Shown one piece after another: positions 8,069-15,531 of a stretch of 15,531 nucleotides of DNA. Position numbers and translations under genes: made by a program. The stretch spans positions 1,707 through 17,237 of the forward strand of contig WKLE02002818.1 in NCBI GenBank assembly GCA_014885115.2, written 5' to 3'. The notes below the pieces were generated by a model, which worked only from the letters and a program-made list of their open reading frames with translations, ran no database searches and had not been told where the DNA came from. Each line of letters starts with the position of its first letter. Position 1 is the stretch's first letter. Source of the stretch: Asterionellopsis glacialis. Its lineage: Eukaryota > Bacillariophyta > Plagiogrammaphyceae > Rhaphoneidales > Asterionellopsidaceae.

Positions 8069-9031
8069 TTAAGGTCGTATGGACTGCACACGCGCTCCCT
8101 TGCATGCCTTCCCCCAAATTTTCCCTTTTTTTTCTTCTCCACACAAATTTCTAGATTTTTTAATTTTATCAAATTTTTGTTTTACCTCCCAAACCCCTTG
8201 GAAGGAGCCTCAAATGTTTACCTTCTGTGTTGAAAATAGATTAGGAACCTCTGAATATGTTACATATTAGTTCATTTATTGACTGAAATTGTAGTAGAGG
8301 GGACTGGAATATTGAAATATTGTGTGATTTTCATAAAAAATCACTAAATTTTGCTAAATATCGATTTTTTACCAAAAATTACATGCCACGACACTACTAC
8401 CAGCCTCTCCTACAATTTCAGATAAAAAGATATTACTTTAGTACCCCTACTAAAAGGTTTGACCATTTCTGGTTGGTAGAAGTGATGTTCAGAAGCACCA
8501 GGATAGGACTCCGGTTCAGCATCAGATTTTATTTTTTATTGAGAATAGGTATTGCCAATATTTCACAAGACTCTCAAAACAAGTCTTCAGTACCAGACGC
8601 ACTAAGAAGAGAAAAAACAAACAAGGAACAGACATGATAAATACTTAATCAGCTTCATACTTATTGACTTGAAATTTGATGATTATATTATTAATTAAAT
8701 ATTGTCTGGTCGTGAGACAAGTATTCATTCATGTAGAGGATACTACCCTATGTGCAGACAATACGGCCTTAAGTGAATATACTTCATACTTATTGACTTT
8801 GAAATTTGATGATTATATTATTAATTAAATATTGTCTTGTCATCAGACAAGTATTCATTCATGTAGAGGATATTACCCAATGTGCGGACCATACGGACTT
8901 AAGTGAATATACTTCATACTTATGGACTTGAAATTTGACAATTATATTCTCAACAAGATATTGTTTTGTCGTCAGATAAGTATATATTCATGAAGAGGAT
9001 ATTACCCCATTTACGGACCATGCAGCCTTAA
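8069..9031. mobile_element. Putative non-autonomous (MITE-like) element with inverted repeats
   Basis: Left end 8069-8090 starts TTAAGGTCGTATGG. Its reverse complement recurs at 8751-8772 (19 of 22 positions), 8881-8902 (18 of 22) and, more diverged, 9010-9031. The right side is three tandem units of about 129 bases, each ending in this motif. The interior holds no transposase-like frame. TTAA lies at both outer ends, as in piggyBac-type insertions, but it is also part of every internal copy, so the superfamily is not established. CpG content is several times that of the surrounding desert, consistent with younger DNA. Confidence 0.55.
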
Positions 9032-9040
9032 GTGAATATT
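8653..9040 (+). repeat. Three tandem ~129-base units
   Basis: Units at 8653-8781, 8782-8911 and 8912-9040. Units 1 and 2 differ at about 8 positions plus one inserted T (roughly 93% identity); unit 3 is more diverged. Each contains an imperfect hairpin and the 22-base motif that is inverted relative to 8069-8090. Hairpin arms are 8698-8707/8715-8725, 8828-8837/8845-8855 and 8957-8966/8974-8984, each with one bulged G in the right arm. Confidence 0.92.
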
Positions 9041-11132
9041 CATGAAGGCACTATGTATGATAATTATTGATAACCCCTAATATCTGAGTTTGAAAAAATT
9101 GGCCTCAACGGACAATATATGGAGTAAAAAGATGTGGAAATCCACACAATTTTGGTATTGCCCTTTCTGCGGTCAATACAACCTTAACATCTAGAAAAAG
9201 TTGCTATAGTGGCTAAGAATGCATAAAAGACAAATATCATTATCTGCAATGCATGAAGAAGCATACAAGAAGAACAACAGAGAACAGAAAATGTCAACAT
9301 GTACTATGCTATCATCTCTATGTTAAGTCTTACAAAACAAGGAAACACTTCCTCCTCAAAAGTAGGAAGAATGTCTCGACTAAGGAGTAAGCTTTTAAAT
9401 GTCAGAATGGTAACACAAAGAATAGAAGAAACTTCTTCTTTAACAAACAATGGCAATAAATAGTACATTAAAAAGAAAAATTACTATGACATCTAAATTA
9501 CATGATACACTCTGATTGAACAGGTGCTGTATTATTTGTTGCTAAATACAACTAAGGAGGAAAGCAGGAGTGCTGGAAATCCAAGAGAAGTAAATACACT
9601 TTATATATCTTTTTCTGAAATATACAAGGAGAAAGAAAGAGAAAACAAGAAAAAAAGTAGTGGACAAAAATGAAAACAGTCAATCATAATGTGTGGATAG
9701 TAGGCAGGGTTGTGTGGTTTCAAATGAAATGTCAGACTTTCTTACTGGGTGAGAATTTTCTATATTCTGCCCCCCATTATCATGATCATCATGACAGCTA
9801 CTATTATGAGCTGGTATATAGACTATTTAGTGTAAACAATATACAAATGTATTCAAATATGTGCAACAGCTAACAGTGTTATGTGGAAGAATCTAGTTGT
9901 CACTATTTCTTTTTACAGGATTCTGTGCTGCTCCTTTAATAACAAGACCACCAACTACTGGTGCTGGACAAAAAGCAACCTCTTTTTGCTGGTATGTGGG
10001 TTATTATCAGTTAGCTCAGAATAGTGTGGTAGCCAAGGAGAATTATGCTACAACTTTTTATTTCTTGATATTGTATGTTTGCTAAAAAGAAGAGTGGACA
10101 TTCAAGCTTCTATAAAGATGAATGTAAGTACTTTCTCTATTTTTAAACCTGTTGATTGGACTTATGTTGTGATGTGTCTCAGATACCTGCTATGTTGTTC
10201 TAATCATCCTCTTGCTTACTAGAATTTCTTTTATTAGCACTGTTCATTGAATGAACATAGTATAGTAACTGGTGATAGATTTTAATCCCCCATCATGAAA
10301 TAGACATCACCAAATTCATATTTAGCACTATAGGTAGTGGTGTAGAGTCTATCATGTATTAAAGAAGGTTCAAATTTAGATAAAATATTACAAACTTGAC
10401 TGCTTCTTGTAACAAAACTTTTTTATACTGCAACAGTGTCCCACAAGAATGAGGATTTATTCTTCTTCTACAAAACCAACTTCTACAAAAGTGAGATTTT
10501 GAAAGCTTATTGTGTTTAAAATGTGTGTTGGTGGTGGTATCTATGACTGTGTAAATTCCAAATCGTAAAAAAAGGTTTGTTATTTGAATTTACTAAAGAC
10601 ACAGGAATTTGTTAGTGATTTACACTATGGCACTAACATTTTGAAGTTGTCCTGATGGTGTACTGTAGTAGGAACTGCAAGCACCAACTTAGTACCACTT
10701 CTTTTACACATAAAATGATCTTTTATTTAGTACCAGGAAAATCCATTCTTACATTAGATTTTTTTGTGATAATTCTAATCCTGATCTCATCTTGAGGATG
10801 TGTAGCCAAATAATAGGAATTTTTTTCTCAACAAACACCAACCAGTGCTCTGAGACAAAAAGGCTGGTCATACAGGATAAGTTCAGATTTAGTGTTCTGA
10901 AATGTTATGTCTCAGGAAGATGCCTTCTTACATATCTCAGCAAATCATTTTATCAGCCTTGTTTATTGAAAAGTACACCTTGTACCAAAAAAAAACTAAA
11001 TATATATTTTATGTGTTTGCTAATCACTTCACTGTGCCCCAAAATTAGAAAGATACAACTAATAGTACTAAAATAGGAAGAAATCACAATTTTGCCCCAT
11101 CAATGTTAGTACAGTCCACAGGGTCTATTTTG

Positions 11133-11330
11133 CCAAGCTTGGAATCACATAATCTCTATAGTTCAGTCAAGCTTGAAGCAGGTTACATAACCCATTTGTA
11201 TACATCAGCAATATTTTCATAATTTTAAAAATCAACAAGTATGGCCTATGGACCATCTCTTTTTATGAGCCATGATGCCTACATTACTACATTGCACAAA
11301 TAGGCAACAACAAGAATGTCCAAGCTTGGA
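11133..11330. repeat. Second CAAGCTTG palindrome cluster
   Basis: CAAGCTTG occurs at 11134-11141 (within CCAAGCTTGG), 11168-11175 and 11321-11328 (within TCCAAGCTTGGA). Two of these, and a further one at 12655-12662, extend to CAAGCTTGGAAT. The unit at 11321 is preceded by AAATAGGCAAC, resembling the AAATAAGCAAC word of the 7155-7415 cluster. Confidence 0.75.
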
Positions 11331-12677
11331 ATCACGTACACACCACCTGCTAAAGGTGGGTGATAACCAAAATTTCCAAATTTAGTAGAATAACTAATTT
11401 TTCAAGAAATTGTATTCTTGAATTTGGTGATGGCCTGTCACTTATTGGTATTATTTGTTCACACTATTGTTTTTTTATCATGTTGGAACTTCTGTTGATC
11501 TCTATGAGATCCTCAACAAGTGGCACTAATAAAGTCACTTTTATTACAATTTGTGTATATGATCATATCATACACCATTAGATAAAAAACTGCCTACTAG
11601 AGCGCTGTAAACAAAACAAAAGAGGAAAAAGGAAGTTGAAACGATGTGTTATCATGATTCTCACTTGGTGGCATTCTAGGTTTTGTTTATTTGTGACTAG
11701 AGATTGGTGGAAAGCAGACTGCAAAAGGAACAGAATTGTTAATCTATCTTTCTACAGCAGTTTCTCAATTTGCGGTAGTACATACAATGTTTTTGAATCT
11801 ACCATGGTTTTGCATCATAGTACCAACTTGAGCAAATACTATTTCTTCAGAGCAATTGAAAAAAATTGTGATGCAGAAAATTTGTAACACTGGGTGAAGT
11901 GAATTTGGTACTAAACTACACAGCTTCTATTTGTGAAATGTGAAAGACAGTTAGCCAAATTTTGTTGTTGAAATTTTAAAGCTTTATCAGGTTTAATGTG
12001 ACATTTTCATAGCCCTTTGAAAAAGCAAAGGTAACAAAACAAATAAAACAAATACAAGAACAACTAAATCAAGCAGGTATAGGGGCACCTAGTCCCTATT
12101 CTTTCCTCTTTTTTGGCTTTTTGATTTTTGAGTGTACTGCTACACTTTTGCATTCTATTCAATCTTTTTGTTCTGGTTACTCTATAGCAGGACAACAGCA
12201 CTGAAAATATTATAGCCTTCTCTCCTATAATGGATCCTCAAAAGGAGGGAGATGCCAAGATGTTATCAAAAATAAATAAAACTTGTAAAATAATTTTCCC
12301 GCAGAGAGCTCAGCACTTCTTTTTGCAATAAAAATTTAATGATGATTATAGGAGACCTTTCATCCTTCTTAATCATTGATACTAGTGCCAGTCAATAAAA
12401 GACACAAATGTTACTGTGCAACAATTTTTTTAAAAAGTTCTGGTTGCCCCATTTTAATTCTTACTGTAGATATCACTTCCTTCTCTTTATTGTGCACATT
12501 GTTTTTTTTTCCATGCAGCACTTTTGATAATTGGTGAGATCATTTCCTTAGTGGGTGGGTTGATTTCCACCATCCATCATATTGATGTTAGAGAGGTACC
12601 CCTCTAGTAAGAAAGTTGCCTAAACCTATTAAAAACTTTTATTTTTTAATTGTTCAAGCTTGGAATTTTGGGTCCAA

Positions 12678-12714
12678 CAAAATAAGGAACATTTTTGTAT
12701 TCCTTGTTATTTTG
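12678..12714. repeat. Imperfect inverted repeat beside a CAAGCTTG site
   Basis: CAAAATAAGGAA (12678-12689) pairs with TTCCTTGTTATTTTG (12700-12714), leaving a three-base bulge and a 10-base loop. It lies 15 bases after CAAGCTTG at 12655-12662, similar to the association of AAATAAGCAA arms with AAGCTT at 7211-7253. Confidence 0.65.
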
Positions 12715-12879
12715 CATAGTATTTGTACAGTACATAGGGCAAATGTTTTCTGAATCATGGATGATTGCAGAGATAATGTCATTATATTATCATGAAATAA
12801 GAAATGAAATTTCACCCCCCCCTAAATCCAAAAATAAGCTGTTATTGGTCATGTGTACAAGACTTTAGGAACCTTCTTG

Positions 12880-13178
12880 TTGCAATGTGTTTGGTAAAAG
12901 AGGAGCATTGTATTTTTTTGAATGGAAGCCAAACTATTCTACTACTTTTTTTGTAAAACAAGTAATGATGAAATATTAGTCTTCTTTGGTATTATATGAC
13001 ACATATGTTTTTTTGAACCATAACAAAAGTTGCAATGTGTTTGGTAAAACAGGAGTATTGCATTGGTTTGAATGGATCAAAACTATTCTTCTACTTTTTG
13101 TGTGGAACAAGATATCAAATGAAGTGTTAGTCTTTTGGTATTATATGACAAAGATGGTCTTCAACCACAACAAAAGTA
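12880..13178 (+). repeat. Imperfect tandem duplication, about 150 bases
   Basis: TTGCAATGTGTTTGGTAAAA occurs at 12880 and again at 13030, and the similarity runs through GGTATTATATGACA (12988 and 13137) to ACAAAAGT at the end of each unit. The period is 149-150 with scattered substitutions and small gaps. A frame open from 12986 to 13309 runs across the junction but is not a convincing gene. Confidence 0.88.
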
Positions 13179-13519
13179 GGAGATTGCATTTGAGGGAGGT
13201 CCAACTAAAAAGGAAAACTCGAAAAAAAAGGTACTATAGTAGAACTTTTAGCTTCAGTGACATCACGGAAAGAAGAGGTGGCAAACAACTCTCTGACTCT
13301 AGCATTTAGAATGCAAGAGCTATTTAGAGTACTCCAGTAGAAGAATACATGCAGAGCATGGAGTGGATGTCATATCCACACAGTACAGCATGCATGCATT
13401 ACTGTATTAGATATAAATTAGCAGGGTGATAAGGAAAGACACAAATCTGCTAGAGCACTTCATTTAGGAAGAAGGCCCATTTCGAATTCCATTGATTTCC
13501 AAATTGAAGCATTCTTTCA
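13179..13519. other. 3' flank of the GT64 gene
   Basis: About 340 bases where CpG content begins to return. An inverted repeat ACAGTA (13380-13385) / TACTGT (13400-13405) encloses a GCATGCATGC run, 115 bases beyond the stop codon. It could form a hairpin in the 3' untranslated region. No gene is seen. Confidence 0.4.
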
Positions 13520-15151
13520 TCATGGGCATACATCAAGTGGACGATTATTTGAAGTCATCCAGGGAAGCATGCCTATTCGTGCCATTTCAGGATCACAGTA
13601 ATGACCTTTTTTCGTCAAAAATTTGTGATAATCAGTACCGTTACACCAGCCTACAGATCCAGAGTTGATACTTCCAAAATAAGAAGTGAGTGAGTTGACT
13701 GCATCATTCCTCATATCTCCCCATCCCTCTTGTTCCCATAGCAGCTTTCTCCTCATTGCAGGCATCTTTTCTTGATGACTCGAATTGAATTGGTTTGGCT
13801 CATTTATATCAAATCGAAGATCACTATCATCTTGGATTTGTTCTAATCTTCTTCTTTTACTTGGCATTCGTCTTGAGTAAACTTTCGGAGCCCTCCCGCT
13901 TACTTGACTTACAATTGTGGAGACTGTAGCATCGTCTGGATGAACAGGATGAGAACGAACAAAGTGTCGAATTTCTTCCAATGCGGGATGCCATATAAAA
14001 CATAGATAGTTAGAATGAAGAAACGTGCCACTGGGAAGCACCATATTGGCTCCAAATTGCGCAAATTGGTAGTAATTGTAAAAGACGGAATCTCCCACAT
14101 CTCGGCAATGAGGTACAAAATGTCGTTCACTTAGACGACCCTCTAACAATTTTTCTTTCACGGCTTGTTGCCGCTCTCCTACGTCAAGTCGTCGGGCCAT
14201 GGCACCAATTTGGGTATTCGAATTTCGCTTCCATAATTCAAAGGCTCCAAGAATGGCATCATGTGAATAAAATGGTCCATCATCGTCGTAATAGAGAATA
14301 GCCTTGGTTTCAACCTTTAAAAGTCGTGGATCGTACCGATTCAATAAATCATTGGGGTATCCCATCTTTAGTGGATACAGTACCCTCACAGGTGTATCAG
14401 AATTGTTCGACATTTGTTCAAGGGATTTGCCGGCATTTGTTTCACTCAGTTCCCTAGGACCATTCCACACAATAATAATCTCATGTACCAATTTGGACAC
14501 CCATGCATTTTTACTTAAAAATCCACTGATTTGTCGTTTCATTCCATCAAGTCGTTCTGGATTGTGCCCAAGAAAAATAATAGTAAAGGTATTGACGTCA
14601 CATTCAGTCTCTTGTGGAACTTCACAGTTCCATTTTTCAATCTCTGTTGCCGATGCCGGTCGATAGGAGGAAAGTGCACCAAGAATTCCAAGAGTTGGAA
14701 GATCCACTGCTATATTATTGCTTGCATTGTTTGTATCTTGAAGTTGTCTTTGTTGTTGTTGCCCATTATATTTCTTATTCTGTTTTTCACAATATAAAGT
14801 ACTCCTTTTAGCTCGTTCTAGGACTTGACGCAAACCTAAAGGGAGGAAATAGCCATTTTTTCCACGAGAACTATTGCCTATTTCCATTTCAACTTTATTA
14901 TTTTCTGGATGTTGTTCTTGTTGATTCTTTTGTAATGATGGATTATGATTTATTGCACCACCGAAAAAATCTCTATAATTATTTTTGGGATTGTCATCAT
15001 GACCATGACCATGATCACCACTCTTTAAAGATATGGAAGCTATCAACATCATTGCCGAAATAGCAATAACTGAATATATAAGCAATAGAGACCTGAGCGA
15101 CAACAAACATCGTATCTTCCATGATTTAGGAGTGGAAGCCAATGATACCAT
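13520..15151 (-). CDS. GT64 exostosin-like glycosyltransferase, type II membrane protein
   Basis: Single exon, 543 residues, stop TGA. The start ATG has the context CAAACC-ATG-G and is followed by a short basic cytosolic segment and a hydrophobic anchor (about 20-42, LLLIYSVIAISAMMLIASIS), as in Golgi type II enzymes. A low-complexity stem follows: HGHGHDD (48-52), Asn/Gln-rich 55-90, QQQQRQLQ (131-138). The catalytic part starts near 188 with FTIIFLGHNPERLDGMKRQI, then VHEIIIVWNGP (222-232), RVLYPLKMGYPNDLLNRY (256-273), YYDDDGPF (287-294) carrying the DxD metal/sugar-nucleotide motif (D289-D291), GAMARR (316-321) and SNYLCFIWHPALEEIRHFV..HPDD (380-407). These match the C-terminal exostosin domain (CAZy GT64), which transfers HexNAc from UDP-sugars. 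The N-terminal GT47 half of animal exostosins is missing, as expected for stand-alone GT64. The acceptor is unknown. The gene borders the CpG-poor desert yet keeps normal CpG content. Confidence 0.92.
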   Translation of the reverse strand: MVSLASTPKSWKIRCLLSLRSLLLIYSVIAISAMMLIASISLKSGDHGHGHDDNPKNNYRDFFGGAINHNPSLQKNQQEQHPENNKVEMEIGNSSRGKNGYFLPLGLRQVLERAKRSTLYCEKQNKKYNGQQQQRQLQDTNNASNNIAVDLPTLGILGALSSYRPASATEIEKWNCEVPQETECDVNTFTIIFLGHNPERLDGMKRQISGFLSKNAWVSKLVHEIIIVWNGPRELSETNAGKSLEQMSNNSDTPVRVLYPLKMGYPNDLLNRYDPRLLKVETKAILYYDDDGPFYSHDAILGAFELWKRNSNTQIGAMARRLDVGERQQAVKEKLLEGRLSERHFVPHCRDVGDSVFYNYYQFAQFGANMVLPSGTFLHSNYLCFIWHPALEEIRHFVRSHPVHPDDATVSTIVSQVSGRAPKVYSRRMPSKRRRLEQIQDDSDLRFDINEPNQFNSSHQEKMPAMRRKLLWEQEGWGDMRNDAVNSLTSYFGSINSGSVGWCNGTDYHKFLTKKGHYCDPEMARIGMLPWMTSNNRPLDVCP

Positions 15152-15531
15152 GGTTTGTTTTTCTTCTCACAATTTTTATAATGTAATGTCTTGATGAGCA
15201 AGTAGACCATGAGCAAGAGAGAAAAGCGACAGAGCACTCTCTCTAGTCCTCTCTAGTAGAGAGAGGTCCCACAGTAATGATCAAAATCGAAATCCAGAAA
15301 TCTGTGTCTCTCTTTCTCTGCATACATTTTTTACAGAAAGTGAAGGTACGTACAGTAGGACCTATTACGAGTATTTGTTTTCAAAATCACTCCCTCTAGA
15401 GGTCCTATTCATTGAGATTACGAGTAGAGACAAACCAAACGTAGCTTCGACAAGTAGTCCTCGTACCTGGTACAGCAGGGAGAGTACCAGGGACACCTGC
15501 GGATTTGTGCCAAATCCATATTTGACGTCAT
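15152..15531 (-). promoter_or_regulatory. 5' flank / promoter region of the GT64 gene
   Basis: Rich in CT/GA runs and inverted repeats: CCTCTCT/AGAGAGG (15248-15254, 15260-15266), the palindrome CCTCTAGAGG (15393-15402), and CCTGGTAC/GTACCAGG (15466-15473, 15484-15491). The word ATTACGAGTA is repeated at 15364-15373 and 15417-15426. A minus-strand ATG at 15210 opens an out-of-frame reading frame overlapping the gene start, which would act as an overlapping upstream frame if it is transcribed. Confidence 0.55.
15523..15530. promoter_or_regulatory. Perfect CRE palindrome TGACGTCA
   Basis: Full 8-base CRE/bZIP palindrome about 370 bases upstream of the GT64 ATG, at the window edge. Known: TGACGT elements act in diatom CO2/cAMP-responsive promoters through bZIP factors. 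Inferred: that it works on this gene or on one further right. Confidence 0.5.

Larger units (their letters stand above)
5161..13270. other. AT-rich, CpG-depleted gene desert
   Basis: About 8.1 kb with no gene I can support on either strand: frames are short, mostly lack ATG starts, and none shows a known motif. By hand count there are 2 CpG in 5401-8040 and about 7 in 9181-13200. By contrast, flanking coding DNA has several per 120 bases (7 in 2401-2520). TG and CA are abundant. Separate entries cover a 23-base tandem repeat, palindrome clusters, a mobile-element-like block (8069-9031, richer in CpG), an inverted repeat and a 150-base duplication. Stretches 6014-7150, 9041-11130 and 11340-12650 hold nothing further I can name. 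5420-6120 has short protein-like runs broken by stops and could be a dead gene. Confidence 0.85.

Noticed and set aside
8320..8637. 105-codon frame inside the mobile-element-like block
   Set aside because: No ATG at the start, composition follows the AT-rich DNA, and no transposase or other motif is visible.
8653..9040. CRISPR array
   Set aside because: Units are about 129 bases and contiguous, without short repeats separated by unique spacers, and the surroundings are eukaryotic.
9919..9991. Exon-like stretch between a TTTTTACAG acceptor and a GTATGT donor
   Set aside because: One frame stays open for 73 bases, but I found no partner exons with compatible phase and no recognisable protein; chance is likely in AT-rich DNA.
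11636..11887. 83-codon frame with several Trp residues, considered as a transposase piece
   Set aside because: No catalytic residues or family motif; it does not connect to neighbouring open frames.
12986..13309. 107-codon frame with an internal repeat
   Set aside because: The repeat is simply the 150-base tandem DNA duplication read through; there is no ATG-led family-like protein.

Overview
The window looks like nuclear DNA of a unicellular photosynthetic eukaryote. A diatom or other stramenopile is my best guess: short introns of 97-108 bases with GT...AG borders, compact genes on both strands, and a GT64-type glycosyltransferase plus an EGF/beta-propeller secreted protein typical of such genomes. 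The species cannot be named from the sequence alone.

Layout. Four protein genes lie in two ordinary, CpG-containing blocks at the ends. Left block (1-5160): (i) a four-exon minus-strand gene (1711 to 817) for a 194-residue MsrB/SelR-like protein with an N-terminal MGCSSSK lipidation signal; (ii) divergent from it across 473 bases, a single-exon plus-strand gene (2185-3375) for a secreted EGF-like plus five-bladed beta-propeller (GH43-like) protein; (iii) convergent with that, a two-exon minus-strand gene (4820 to 3582) for an Erv41/ERGIC2-like ER-Golgi cargo protein. Right block (13180-15531): a minus-strand GT64 exostosin-like type II membrane glycosyltransferase (15151 to 13520) and its upstream region.

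Between the blocks is about 8 kb (5161-13270) of AT-rich DNA in which I can support no gene. It is almost empty of CpG: by eye 2 CpG in 5401-8040 and about 7 in 9181-13200, where the base composition would predict tens to over a hundred. Cytosine methylation followed by deamination is the simplest explanation. Inside this desert is one island (8069-9170) with about 15 CpG. It coincides with a 963-base element bounded by a 22-base inverted repeat and ending in three tandem ~129-base units. I read it as a younger non-autonomous mobile element inserted into an older, decayed region. The desert also carries a family of short palindromes centred on CAAGCTTG and a 150-base tandem duplication.

How the genes fit together: three of the four products (propeller protein, Erv41-like receptor, GT64 enzyme) belong to the secretory pathway, and the fourth is predicted to be membrane-anchored by lipid. 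I see no operon-like logic. The shared signals are TGACGT (bZIP/CRE-type) motifs upstream of three of the genes and a diverged non-coding repeat present in three spacers of the left block.
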